From positions 1,055,941 through 1,119,940 of the forward strand of contig NZ_RQJO01000007.1 in NCBI RefSeq assembly GCF_003858635.1: 64,000 nucleotides of DNA. The letters are read 5' to 3'. Shown piece after piece: positions 21,478 through 30,452 of the stretch. A program made the position numbers and the translations under genes. Under the pieces are notes generated by a model. The model was given only the letters and a program-made list of their open reading frames with translations. It did no database searches and was not told where the DNA came from. Source of the stretch: Larkinella rosea. Its GTDB lineage: Bacteria; Bacteroidota; Bacteroidia; Cytophagales; Spirosomataceae. How positions within the stretch are numbered: position 1 is the first letter of the stretch; each line of letters starts with the position of its first letter.

Positions 21478-23292
21478 TTAATACCCCGGATTCTGCGGAA
21501 ACTTTGGTCCCTCCACCACCCGGTCAATTTGCGTTTGCGGAATGGGTCTCAGCATGTGAAAATCCTGAATATAGGGTGCCGCTTCCGGATTCCAGGCTTT
21601 TACGCGTCTCACCAGCGAACGGGTCCGGACCAAATCGTGCCACCGTTGCCATTCGCCAAAAAATTCGCGGGTTCGCTCATCCAGGATAAAGTCGACGGTT
21701 ACATCGGCCGGTGTAATGGTCATAGCCGTTACAGCAGCCGCGTTTTGAGCTGCCGTATTGGTCTTCCGGAAAGCCGCCCGTTGCCGAACCGTATTTAGCA
21801 AGGCAGCCGCCTTGGTCGCGTCGCCCAATTTCAGATACGCTTCGGCACCCGTTAAATAGACATCCGAAAAGCGGTACAGTACGCAGGGCCGGGTCGACGG
21901 GTCGTTGAAGTTAGCCCCCCGGCTGGGGTCCATGAATTTCTTCAGAGCTGGAAAGATTCCGTTATCCCACAGGCTGGGCGGTACCACCAGCCCTTTGAAA
22001 GGCCGCGTGCCAACGAACTGGGGAGCGCCTTCAACTTCATAGTCGGGCAACCAAACGGCAGTATCCGCCCCCACCACGGTGGTATACCCAATTCCCCGTT
22101 TGTTATTGGCAGCCGTGGGCGTATTGGTAACCGCCGTATTGGAAATATAAACCGTATAGAACGAATTGATAAACCGGGAGTCGACCGTCCGATTGGTAAA
22201 CGCCTGATCCAGAAAGTAATTCTTGCCGGCATTTGCGCCGGATGGCCATTTGTAGCTATTCGGGCGCATCCGGGTATACGGACGTCCGTACTGCGAATCC
22301 CGGATCATCAGGGAGGTTCCGCTGTTGACGTAAGCTCCCGCAGCACTTTTAAAGGAATTGATGCCGCTGTTATTCGGATAATTCCAATTGGTAAACCAGG
22401 GAGTCAGATTGAGAGCGGCACCGCCACTTGCTCCTGCACCAACCTGATAATAGCCATATTTCGGGTCGAGCACGTGATCGCTGACAAACATGGTTTCTTT
22501 GCCATAATCGTTGGCCGGTACAAATGCGTCCCCAAAATCCTGCCACAGATCCAGACCATATGCGGCTTTATTGGCAATAATATCCGCACAAATCGCAGCC
22601 GATTGCGTAAAATCAGCCGCCGTGTTGTTGAGCCAGCCCCGGGTCAGATACGCCTTGGCCAGCAGCAGTTGCGCCACCGGTTTGGTAGCGGCTTTCCCCA
22701 AAAAAGGAGCCGTTGGCTGGTTTGGCAAATCAGCGGCAGCCTCCGTCAAATCCTTGATGATCAACTCATATACCTGGGCTGCTGGTTGGCGGGAGGCTGC
22801 CTGGGAGGGCACCGTAATAAATTCGGTGCTCAGCGGCACATCACCATAGGTCTGCACCAGGTAAAAGTACCAGAACGCCCGCAGAAACTTCGCCTGGGCC
22901 AGGTACTGCTTGCGGGTTGCTTCCGGCAAATCGGTCGTCTGGCCGTATTTGAGTACACCATTGATCGTGTTGATATCCTGAAAGGCAACGCCCCAGGCCG
23001 AACCAAAATTACTGCTATTCAGGCCATTGTACGTGTAGGGTGGCACACCACCGCTGCTGGCTCCCTGCAGAAATTCATCAGTTCCGGCCTGCATCTCAAC
23101 GGTAAACCCTTCGGTACCCCACTGGCCCCGGATGTCGTTGTAAACCCCGGCAATACCGCCTAATACTCCGGACGGACTATTGAAATAGGAAGGGACAATC
23201 TGGGATTGCGGTTTTTCTTCTAATATTTTTTCGCAGCCCGTGTTGAGCAACGCGGTAAGGCCAATGATGGACCAGATTTTTATTGTTTTCAT
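21478..23292 (-). CDS. susD: SusD/RagB-family glycan-binding outer-membrane lipoprotein
   Basis: Surface lipoprotein that caps the SusC channel and binds the imported oligosaccharide, 604 aa. The signal ends in LLNTGC with lipobox Cys. The N-terminal SusD-like TPR region contains VLGGIAGVYNDIRG and AQAKFLRAFWYFYLVQTYGDVPL, a hallmark of the family. The C-terminal part has VYLTGAEAYLKLGD and FFGEWQRWHDLVRT. The ATG at 23292 is favoured over 23304 because GGAGAG sits six bases before it. SusC ends at 23307, so the pair is tightly coupled. Xylo-oligosaccharide as ligand is inferred from the neighbours. Confidence 0.93.
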   Translation of the reverse strand: MKTIKIWSIIGLTALLNTGCEKILEEKPQSQIVPSYFNSPSGVLGGIAGVYNDIRGQWGTEGFTVEMQAGTDEFLQGASSGGVPPYTYNGLNSSNFGSAWGVAFQDINTINGVLKYGQTTDLPEATRKQYLAQAKFLRAFWYFYLVQTYGDVPLSTEFITVPSQAASRQPAAQVYELIIKDLTEAAADLPNQPTAPFLGKAATKPVAQLLLAKAYLTRGWLNNTAADFTQSAAICADIIANKAAYGLDLWQDFGDAFVPANDYGKETMFVSDHVLDPKYGYYQVGAGASGGAALNLTPWFTNWNYPNNSGINSFKSAAGAYVNSGTSLMIRDSQYGRPYTRMRPNSYKWPSGANAGKNYFLDQAFTNRTVDSRFINSFYTVYISNTAVTNTPTAANNKRGIGYTTVVGADTAVWLPDYEVEGAPQFVGTRPFKGLVVPPSLWDNGIFPALKKFMDPSRGANFNDPSTRPCVLYRFSDVYLTGAEAYLKLGDATKAAALLNTVRQRAAFRKTNTAAQNAAAVTAMTITPADVTVDFILDERTREFFGEWQRWHDLVRTRSLVRRVKAWNPEAAPYIQDFHMLRPIPQTQIDRVVEGPKFPQNPGY

Positions 23293-23306
23293 TGTTCTCT
23301 CCATGA

Positions 23307-26300
23307 TTAGAATTTGAAATTGACCCCAAGCGTGAATTGCCGTACGGGCGGGTTGTTGAGGTTCACAGCGATTTGACGTTCCGGTGTCCCCCGTTCGCTG
23401 GCGCCCTGCGGGTTCAGGGTCGCCGAACCACTCGCGTAGCTGTTTCCTTCCGGGTCAACGGCCAGCTTATCCTTAACCAAAGGTGAATACAGGATCAGCG
23501 GATTGGTGGCGTTGAAGTACACGCGGGCTGAGTTCATGCCGACTTTCCGGATCAACTGACTGGAAAACGTATACCCCAGGTTGATACTTCTGACTTTGAT
23601 GAATGACCCATCGTAGTAGCCCAGCGTGGAGCCAAAATAGGCAACTGCACTACCGGCATCCGGCGCCGGGAACGCATTGGTCGGGTTCGTTTCGGTCCAG
23701 TAATCGGTTTTCACCTGATTGACCCGACCCTGATTGTAGAAGGCAAAACCGCCCGAACCCGTGGAATTACCCGTTAGATACGGCACGATCACTTTCATTC
23801 CCATCCGGGCAAAGGTTACGATGGACAAATCAAAGTCTTTGAAGCTGAACCGGTTGGTGATGCCTCCCTCCCACTTTGGCTGGAAATTGCCCAGAATCTG
23901 CCGGTCGGCCGCATCAATTTTCCCATCGCCATTCAGGTCTTCCACCCGGATCTGGCCCGGGAACTGCGCCGGGGAGGTCTGTTTGGCCAGCGTCCCGTTT
24001 TCCTTATCCGATGTTTGCCAGATGCCAATTTTTTTATAGTCAAAAATAACCGACAGCGGTTGCCCCACAAACCAGCCAGCCCCTAAATTGGAGAGTTCGG
24101 TCGGTGTGGTGAGCTGCGTAATTTTCTCCCGGTTGAAGAAGTAGGTGACGTCGGCACTCCAGTTGAAACCTTTTGAGCTTCTGAAAATATCAAACGTCAA
24201 GGCGGTTTCCAGCCCCTTGCCTTCCGTGCGTCCCAGATTTTTCAGGGTCGAACCGGCACCGTTGCTCGGTGGCAGCGGGACAGACAGCAGAATGTTTTTC
24301 GTTTGCTGGTGGTACCAATCGACCGAACCCGTAATGCGGTTATTCAGGAAGCCGAAGTCAATACCAATGTCCACCTGGGAGGTCGATTGCCAACCCAGAC
24401 CAGTGGCCGGCAGACTGGTAACCGTATACGCCAACTGCTGCCCGGCTGTACTCGTACCGAAATTGTAATATCCGGCCGACAATGCCCCCAGGGTCGCATA
24501 GGCTCCTACGTTTCGATTCCCGGACAGCCCCCAGCTACCCCGTAATTTCAGGTTCGAAATGAACGAGGCTCCTTTCATAAAGCCTTCTTCGATCACGTTC
24601 CACCCGGCACCAATTGCCGGATAATTAAAATACTGATTACCGGGCGATAGGGTCGACGAACCATCCCGTCTCATGGTCAGGGTCAACAGATACCGATCGT
24701 TATAACTATAATTCACCCGACCCATGTAGGATAACAGCCCGGTTTCGGAAAATGAATTTCCGAAATCCGAATTGGCCACTGGTGTTCCGGACGCCAGCGA
24801 GAAATTAGACGTCTTGATGTAATCGGCCGGAACACCGGTTATGGTAAACCGGCTGCCTAACGAGTGGTTTTTTGTAATTTCATACAGCCCGGTTATGCCG
24901 ATTTTATGTTTTCCAAACGTCTTGTCAAAATACAGCAAGTGCTGGAGGTTGATGTCCCAATACTCGGTATTGCTGATTTCGGCGTTGGAGGACGATTGAA
25001 CCGTGGCGCTGTTAAAATAGGTCAGCGGGCCATTATAACCGTTGTAGTTCGACTGGCTGAAATTCAACCCGGCATTCATCCGGTACCGCAGTCCGGGCAA
25101 TATATTTACCTCGGCATACAAACTGTTAAAGGTCCGTATCGCCCGGGTGCGCCCCAGGTATGAATCCTTTTTGGTAATGATCGTCAACGGGCTGACGCCG
25201 GCCGCATCAATGGAGCCTTCCGCCGGGAACAGGTTGACCGAACCGTCGGCATTGTAAGGAGCAGCCAGTGGCGTTTGCCGTACCAAACCACCGGGAATAC
25301 CACCTCCACCCGGTGTATTGGTGTAGGTCAGGGTATTGAGGGTATTCAAACCAATTTTGACATGCTTGCCGATGCGTTGATCGACCGTGGCCCGGATGGT
25401 GTAGCGTTCGAATTTTTGACTGGGAATGATACCGGTTTCATTGAAATAACCCAAACCCAGTGAATACTGCGTATTCTCTACCCCGCCGACCATGCTCAAC
25501 TGGTGATTGGTGTTGAAACCGGGTTTGTACAGTAAATCCTGCCAGTCGGTCGAAATTCCGGCGGCCAGGGCGTCTTTTTCTTTCTGGGTCAGCGGATAAG
25601 CGGTGGTGCCGGGGCTGGTGCGGTTGTATTTGGTCGCATCGTCTTTAAACCGGGCGTACTCCGTTCCGTCCATGACGTTAAATTTGCCCATGATGTTGGT
25701 CACTCCGTGGTAGCCGTCGTAACTGAAAACCGGTTTTCCGATTTTACCCCGTTTGGTCGTCACCAGAATCACTCCCCCCGATCCCCGCGACCCATAAATG
25801 GCCGTAGCGGATGCATCTTTCAGAATTTCGAGGTTCGCAATATCGTCGGGGTTAATGTCATTCAGTCCGCCGAAGGGTATTCCATCGACCACGACCAGCG
25901 GGCCGTCCAGCCCGTCGCTCGACCCGGAACTCGTTGTCAGCGTGCGGTTTCCCCGGATCCGGATTTGCCCCTGAGATCCCGGCGTAGAGCCGTTGCTAAT
26001 GACGGAAACCCCCGCGGCCCGGCCTTTCAGCTGATTCACCAGGTTAGGTGCCGGGACCTCTTTCAGGGTGGTTTCATTAACCGAAACCACCGAGCCCGTC
26101 ACATCGCGTTTCCGTTGTACTCCATACCCGACCACCACGACCTCCTCCAGCGTTTTATTATCCACCGCCAGCGCAACATTGACAACCGTCTGATTGCCAA
26201 CGGTTACTTCTTTGGTGGTATACCCAATAAAGGAAAAAACGAGAACCGTTCCATTACCCGATGGCACCGAAAGCCGATAATCCCCGTTGCCGTCGGTGGT

Positions 26301-26813
26301 TGTGCCCCGGGTCGCCGACTTAATCTGAATCGTCACCCCCGGTAGTCCTTCCCCGTTATCACCCGTTACACGCCCCGTAATCTGCACATCCTGAGCCTGA
26401 TCGGTCATCACTTCGCTGGATGTTTTACTGGGAAAAAGGGTGGCTGGAGCTGCAACCCGTTTGAGCACAATTTGCTGATCTACGACTTCATAGCTGAGGT
26501 TAAGCGGAGTCAAAATCTGCTCCAGCACTTTATGAAGCTGCTCATTCTTAACTTGATAAGTAACTTTACGCCTGGACTGGATGATTTCCCGGCTAAACAG
26601 AAACTGAACATTTGCCTGTTCTTCAATCTGTTTGATGGCGGTCTCTACGTCCTGATTTTGAATCGAAAGACTGATGCGCCGGTTGAGAAGCTCCTGAGCT
26701 TTCCCATCAAACGCAAAACTGATGTTCATCAGGGTAAGCGCAAGCAAGATCTGTAAGCTCGAAATTTTCATCATCCGGATCCAAATGCTGCGATTGGTTA
26801 TAAAATAGTGCAT
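23307..26813 (-). CDS. susC: SusC-type TonB-dependent transporter with STN signalling domain
   Basis: Outer-membrane beta-barrel importer, 1168 aa. Order: signal region (MMKISSLQILLALTLMNISF; ATGs at 26774 and 26771 are alternative starts), STN domain about 45-120 (ISLSIQNQDVETAIKQIEEQ), carboxypeptidase-like CNA-B domain about 147-225 (ITGRVTGDNGEGLPGVTIQI), plug domain with VVVGYGVQRKRDVTGSV and ASATAIYGSRGSGGVILVTT, and a barrel ending FTLGVNFKF. The STN domain is the part that signals to a FecR-type anti-sigma factor, and fecR/fecI lie directly upstream, so this transporter likely switches on its own operon when substrate is bound. Confidence 0.95.
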   Translation of the reverse strand: MHYFITNRSIWIRMMKISSLQILLALTLMNISFAFDGKAQELLNRRISLSIQNQDVETAIKQIEEQANVQFLFSREIIQSRRKVTYQVKNEQLHKVLEQILTPLNLSYEVVDQQIVLKRVAAPATLFPSKTSSEVMTDQAQDVQITGRVTGDNGEGLPGVTIQIKSATRGTTTDGNGDYRLSVPSGNGTVLVFSFIGYTTKEVTVGNQTVVNVALAVDNKTLEEVVVVGYGVQRKRDVTGSVVSVNETTLKEVPAPNLVNQLKGRAAGVSVISNGSTPGSQGQIRIRGNRTLTTSSGSSDGLDGPLVVVDGIPFGGLNDINPDDIANLEILKDASATAIYGSRGSGGVILVTTKRGKIGKPVFSYDGYHGVTNIMGKFNVMDGTEYARFKDDATKYNRTSPGTTAYPLTQKEKDALAAGISTDWQDLLYKPGFNTNHQLSMVGGVENTQYSLGLGYFNETGIIPSQKFERYTIRATVDQRIGKHVKIGLNTLNTLTYTNTPGGGGIPGGLVRQTPLAAPYNADGSVNLFPAEGSIDAAGVSPLTIITKKDSYLGRTRAIRTFNSLYAEVNILPGLRYRMNAGLNFSQSNYNGYNGPLTYFNSATVQSSSNAEISNTEYWDINLQHLLYFDKTFGKHKIGITGLYEITKNHSLGSRFTITGVPADYIKTSNFSLASGTPVANSDFGNSFSETGLLSYMGRVNYSYNDRYLLTLTMRRDGSSTLSPGNQYFNYPAIGAGWNVIEEGFMKGASFISNLKLRGSWGLSGNRNVGAYATLGALSAGYYNFGTSTAGQQLAYTVTSLPATGLGWQSTSQVDIGIDFGFLNNRITGSVDWYHQQTKNILLSVPLPPSNGAGSTLKNLGRTEGKGLETALTFDIFRSSKGFNWSADVTYFFNREKITQLTTPTELSNLGAGWFVGQPLSVIFDYKKIGIWQTSDKENGTLAKQTSPAQFPGQIRVEDLNGDGKIDAADRQILGNFQPKWEGGITNRFSFKDFDLSIVTFARMGMKVIVPYLTGNSTGSGGFAFYNQGRVNQVKTDYWTETNPTNAFPAPDAGSAVAYFGSTLGYYDGSFIKVRSINLGYTFSSQLIRKVGMNSARVYFNATNPLILYSPLVKDKLAVDPEGNSYASGSATLNPQGASERGTPERQIAVNLNNPPVRQFTLGVNFKF

Positions 26814-26859
26814 TGGTGTCTGCGTTTTTGTCTTTAAAAATTTGCAAAATGATTCCTGG

Positions 26860-26876
26860 CCCCTCGCTGTGAGGGG
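26860..26876 (-). promoter_or_regulatory. 5'-leader hairpin of susC
   Basis: CCCCTC / GAGGGG with a 5-nt loop lies 47 bp before the ATG at 26813. No T-run follows in the minus direction, so it looks more like a leader structure than a terminator. Confidence 0.35.
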
Positions 26877-26905
26877 AAAGTATGCCTACCGTAAATGGGG
26901 CCGTC

Positions 26906-26936
26906 AAACGGAATGGGATCGGATAAATATCCGTTT
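26906..26936. promoter_or_regulatory. overlapping inverted repeats upstream of susC
   Basis: CGGATA-AA-TATCCG (26920-26933) lies inside a wider pair AAACGGA (26906-26912) / TCCGTTT (26930-26936). The position about 95-125 bp before susC is right for a promoter or operator. A link to the adjacent ECF sigma factor is inference. Confidence 0.4.
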
Positions 26937-26998
26937 ACAGGAGGAAAGAGAACGTTTTTTCGATCATAGGAATAGGGTGGTTAAGAATGGAAATACGA

Positions 26999-28069
26999 TT
27001 AATCACAGCTCCGGCTGTGTATGATAACCCGATTGTCGACCAGTTCGTAGGTTGACTCGATTGTCAGACAGATCAACCGGACTTTTTCAAGAAATGGGAC
27101 GTCATTCAGTTGGCCCGTGAACGTGCAATTCTTTAACACGTCCCGTTCATACTGAATCGGCATGTGATAGCCCGCTTCCAGTTGATCAAAAATTTCAGTA
27201 ACCGGTTTATACCTGAACACATAGTGTTGCGTGACGGGAGCGAATGCGGGTTCTTCTGCCGGCGGGCTTTTCCGCTTCACAACCGGCCCGGATTGGGCGT
27301 TTACTTTAACTTCTTCGTTAACCGTCAGTAACACCGGTTTTTCGGGTGACTTAACAGCCGAGACCATTACGTTTCCCGTTTTCACTTTGACAAAAGCGGT
27401 TTTCTCCCGATCGAAAGAACGTACCAGGAAACTGGTTCCCAATACCTTGGTTGTTAGATTGTGGGTATAGACAACGAATGGCCGGGCCGGATTTTTAGTA
27501 ACTTCAAAAAAGCCTTCACCTTCCAGAAAAACCTCCCGTAATCCCGCAGTCATCTGTTTTCGAAACCGCAATTGGCTCCCTGACGACAGCAAAACCGATG
27601 ATTGATCCGGCAGAAGAACGACACGGCTCTTATCGGAGGTATTCTTCACCAGTTGCCAGATTTCTGCCGGGATCGTTTTTCCATCGCCAGTTTGGTTCAC
27701 CGCTGTTGGCTGAAAAACGGTTTTACCGAGCTGCCACCAAACCAGCAGACCCACAACGGCGGCTGCCGACAGCCATTGCCCCCACGGCTTGGGAAACAAA
27801 AGCCTGCGCGCTGAAGAAGCAGGCAGCTGATCCAGAATATCGGCGGTTTTGTCCCGTATTTCTTCCTGCGTAATAGCTACGGTTTTTCCCCGGATCACCC
27901 AAAAGGTCGCAACGGCTTCCTCATAGATTTCTTTTCGTTCGGGATGCAGCGTTAACCAGGTTTGCCAAAGGGCCTGATCTTCCGGTCGGCGTTCGGTAAC
28001 CCAGGTCCGGAAAGCCTCATTTCCCAAGAAATCATCAACGCTCGAAAGATCTTCATCCAGAAGGCCCAT
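26999..28069 (-). CDS. FecR-family anti-sigma factor
   Basis: Inner-membrane regulator, 356 aa. The cytoplasmic N-terminal DUF4880-like region (FRTWVTERRPEDQALWQTWL) is followed by one membrane helix near residues 98-115 (WGQWLSAAAVVGLLVWWQLG), then the periplasmic FecR domain (SRVVLLPDQSSVLLSSGS, VFLEGEGFFEVTKNPARPF) and a C-terminal STN-interacting region (VTEIFDQLEAGYHMPIQYE). It should receive the signal from the STN domain of SusC and release the ECF sigma factor encoded 73 bp upstream. The trio is the standard trans-envelope sensing circuit of Bacteroidota. Confidence 0.93.
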   Translation of the reverse strand: MGLLDEDLSSVDDFLGNEAFRTWVTERRPEDQALWQTWLTLHPERKEIYEEAVATFWVIRGKTVAITQEEIRDKTADILDQLPASSARRLLFPKPWGQWLSAAAVVGLLVWWQLGKTVFQPTAVNQTGDGKTIPAEIWQLVKNTSDKSRVVLLPDQSSVLLSSGSQLRFRKQMTAGLREVFLEGEGFFEVTKNPARPFVVYTHNLTTKVLGTSFLVRSFDREKTAFVKVKTGNVMVSAVKSPEKPVLLTVNEEVKVNAQSGPVVKRKSPPAEEPAFAPVTQHYVFRYKPVTEIFDQLEAGYHMPIQYERDVLKNCTFTGQLNDVPFLEKVRLICLTIESTYELVDNRVIIHSRSCD

Positions 28070-28142
28070 TGGTACTTTTCGCTTATTCGTATTGATAGTA
28101 TGAAGTTAGTACCCGCGGATACCCTCCTGAAAGGAAATTTTT

Positions 28143-28724
28143 TTAAAAAATAATACAACTCAGGTAAGCCAGGGGGACCAGCCACCGGGTGCGCAGCTTG
28201 TTGAGTGCCTTTTGCAGAAAATTAGAAACGGATTGCCGGTTGACGTGCATCGTCTCGGCAATCTCGGGAATGGATAAATTCTCGTAGTAGCGCAGGTACA
28301 AGGCTTCCCGTTCGCGGGCCGGTAACGCGGCAAGCTGGACCTGTATGGTTTTGGTCAGGCTGGCGAATGATTCCTGGTGAATCAATAACGTTTCGGAATC
28401 GATGTCTTCCAGAATGGTTGTATCCCAATCCAATTCCTCAAAAGCCAGCCGTTTCTGCACCCGTACATGTTGCAGGATGTGGTGCCGAAGGGCTTTTAAT
28501 AAATAATGTTTAACCGATTCGGTTTCATTGATCTGCAGGCGGTTTTGCCAGAGTTGTAGAAAGAGTTCCTGAATAGCGTCCTCCACCACGGCTTCATCCA
28601 CCCTAAATTTTAAACCATAGTGCTTCAGCGGGCGATAATAGCGCTCAACCAATTGACCCAATGCCTTTTTTTCTCCTTCACGAAAGGAGCGCCATAACGC
28701 GTGGTCGTGAACCTGGAAAGTCAT
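28143..28724 (-). CDS. ECF sigma-70 factor (FecI-like)
   Basis: RNA polymerase sigma factor, 193 aa, with region 2 (FRVDEAVVEDAIQELFLQLW) and region 4 helix-turn-helix (LSIPEIAETMHVNRQSVSNF). It is followed by the fecR-like gene and the STN-containing susC, so it should drive transcription of the xylan locus when SusC is engaged. The codon spacing and length are normal for the family. A strong hairpin at 28781-28821 separates it from xylose isomerase upstream, which suggests separate transcripts. Confidence 0.92.
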   Translation of the reverse strand: MTFQVHDHALWRSFREGEKKALGQLVERYYRPLKHYGLKFRVDEAVVEDAIQELFLQLWQNRLQINETESVKHYLLKALRHHILQHVRVQKRLAFEELDWDTTILEDIDSETLLIHQESFASLTKTIQVQLAALPAREREALYLRYYENLSIPEIAETMHVNRQSVSNFLQKALNKLRTRWLVPLAYLSCIIF

Positions 28725-28780
28725 AGAACTTGCTGGATTGTAGACGGATAAAAGCGCTATACGATATACGAATTGCGGCC

Positions 28781-28821
28781 CTGGTTTACCTTCCGGCTGA
28801 ACGCGGCAGAAGGTAAACCAG
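28781..28821 (-). terminator. 13-bp stem hairpin after xylA
   Basis: CTGGTTTACCTTC (28781-28793) and GAAGGTAAACCAG (28809-28821) pair perfectly around a 15-nt loop, 14 bp beyond the xylA stop codon. No T-tract follows, so it may act as a transcript 3'-end stabiliser or a weak terminator. Confidence 0.55.
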
Positions 28822-28835
28822 ACCCCCTCGACCGA

Positions 28836-30167
28836 TCAGATGTACTGATTGATCAGACTCTCCAACCATTCCTGCTTACCGCTCCGGGATTGCGGCTCGC
28901 CCTTTTCCACGGTGTAACTGCGTAAGTCTTCCAGCGTCAGTTTTCCTTCCCGAAAAGCCTTGCCTTGTCCCTCATCAAAGGAAGCATACCGTTCTGCCCG
29001 GAATTTGAGGTAGTCGGAATCCCGCAGCAGGTTATCGGCCACGATAAAAGCCCGCGCAAAAGCGTCCATGCCGCTGATGTGGGCAATGAACAGATCGTCC
29101 AGATCCGTGGAAGGCCGGCGAACTTTGGCGTCGAAATTGATCCCCCCCGGTTTAATGCCACCGGCTTGCTGAATGACCAGGGCCGCTTCCACCAATTCGT
29201 AAAGATTGATGGGAAACTGGTCGGTATCCCAGCCATTCTGGTTATCGCCCCGGTTGGCGTCGATGCTACCCAGCATACCGGCATCGGCCGCGACCTGCAG
29301 TTCGTGGTCGAACGTGTGACCCGCCAGCGTAGCGTGATTAACCTCAATGTTCAACTGAAAATCCTTGTCCAGCCCATACTGCCGCAAAAAACCGATCACC
29401 GTTGCCGCATCGAAATCATACTGGTGTTTTGTGGGTTCCATCGGCTTGGGTTCGATGAAGAAGGTTCCCTTGAAACCCTGTTTGCGGGCATAATCCCGGG
29501 CGATTGTCAGAAACTGCGCCAGGTTTTCGATTTCCCGCTTCATGTTGGTATTGAGCAGGGACATATACCCTTCCCGGCCACCCCAGAACACATAATTTTC
29601 TCCATCCAGTGCAATCGTCGCATCGATGGCGTTTTTGACCTGGGTTCCGGCGTAAGCCAGTACCGCGAAATCCGGATTCGTGGCTGCCCCGTTCATGTAA
29701 CGGGGGTTCGAAAAGACGTTCGCCGTGCCCCACAGGAGCTTTACACCGGTTTCGTTTTGCTTTTGCCGGGCGTATTCGACAATGGTCTGCAAGCGTTTTT
29801 CGTATTCCTGCACATTCGAACCTTCATCGACCAGGTCAATGTCGTGAAAGCAATAGTAGGGAACGCCCAGTTTGGTGATAAACTCAAAAGCCGCGTCCAT
29901 CCGCATTTTTGCCCTCACGTTGGCATCGGCGTGCTGATCCCAGGCAAAAACGCGGGTTCCCGGTCCGAACGGATCTCCCCCGGCTCCGGTGAAGGTGTGC
30001 CAATAGCTGACCGCAAAGCGAAGCTGTTCCTGCAAGGATCTTCCACCGACGACTTGATCGGGGTTATACCATTTGAATGCCAGCGGATTTTTTGATTTGG
30101 GGCCTTCGTAAGCGATCGACTCAATTCCTTTGAAGTACGTTTTTTCGCCCAATGCAATGGTTGACAT
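28836..30167 (-). CDS. xylA: xylose isomerase
   Basis: Cytoplasmic metal-dependent TIM-barrel enzyme converting D-xylose to D-xylulose, 443 aa, the length of the longer class II isomerases. Signature segments are [23 protein letters not shown] with the catalytic His, [18 protein letters not shown] with the metal-binding Glu and Lys, [14 protein letters not shown] and [20 protein letters not shown] with metal-binding Asp residues. It links the extracellular xylan enzymes to central metabolism. No xylulokinase or xylose transporter lies in the window. It is downstream of a Nudix-type regulator, and the gap between them contains inverted repeats. Confidence 0.96.
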   Translation of the reverse strand: MSTIALGEKTYFKGIESIAYEGPKSKNPLAFKWYNPDQVVGGRSLQEQLRFAVSYWHTFTGAGGDPFGPGTRVFAWDQHADANVRAKMRMDAAFEFITKLGVPYYCFHDIDLVDEGSNVQEYEKRLQTIVEYARQKQNETGVKLLWGTANVFSNPRYMNGAATNPDFAVLAYAGTQVKNAIDATIALDGENYVFWGGREGYMSLLNTNMKREIENLAQFLTIARDYARKQGFKGTFFIEPKPMEPTKHQYDFDAATVIGFLRQYGLDKDFQLNIEVNHATLAGHTFDHELQVAADAGMLGSIDANRGDNQNGWDTDQFPINLYELVEAALVIQQAGGIKPGGINFDAKVRRPSTDLDDLFIAHISGMDAFARAFIVADNLLRDSDYLKFRAERYASFDEGQGKAFREGKLTLEDLRSYTVEKGEPQSRSGKQEWLESLINQYI

Positions 30168-30307
30168 AGGTTGTAAGTTGGTTGTGCGATGGTGAATTCA
30201 GTGGCTTGTCAGGAAATTTTCAGCCCATCGGCTGACCGATTTTCCAGTGTATGGAATCGCCGGTAAGCTCAACGCATCTGAACCATCAAAACAGGCCCTA
30301 AAAACTT

Positions 30308-30322
30308 GTGTCATTCTGACAC
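30308..30322. promoter_or_regulatory. inverted repeat upstream of xylA (GTGTCA-N3-TGACAC)
   Basis: Perfect 6-bp arms with a 3-nt centre, 141 bp before the xylA start in an AT-rich gap. Candidate operator for the Nudix-type regulator encoded just upstream, based on position only. Confidence 0.4.
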
Positions 30323-30358
30323 TTTTTAATAATTGTAAATTTGACGCTTATTTTTTAA

Positions 30359-30373
30359 TTGTCAATAAGACAA
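30359..30373. promoter_or_regulatory. inverted repeat upstream of xylA (TTGTC-N5-GACAA)
   Basis: Perfect 5-bp arms with centre AATAA in the AT-rich xylA upstream region, about 35 bp from the GTGTCA repeat. Both share the core TGTC/GACA, as expected if one protein binds both sites. Confidence 0.4.
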
Positions 30374-30400
30374 CTAAAAAAAATTTCAAAAATTTTTCTT

Positions 30401-30420
30401 ATGCTAAAAAATAATAGCAT
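30401..30420 (-). terminator. possible hairpin after the Nudix regulator gene
   Basis: ATGCTA (30401-30406) and TAGCAT (30415-30420) pair around an A-rich loop, 33 bp after the regulator stop codon. In the minus direction an A/T-rich tail with T-runs follows. A weak terminator or a third operator-like site. Confidence 0.3.
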
Positions 30421-30452
30421 TATACCGGGAAATCAGTCTGAAAAAACCGCAA

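Noticed and set aside
28965-30095. 376-codon plus-strand frame
   Set aside because: Antisense to xylose isomerase, which has complete motifs. High-GC third positions on the real strand generate such shadows.
30221-30234. CAGCC-CATC-GGCTG hairpin in the xylA leader
   Set aside because: A 5-bp stem is too common to interpret without conservation.
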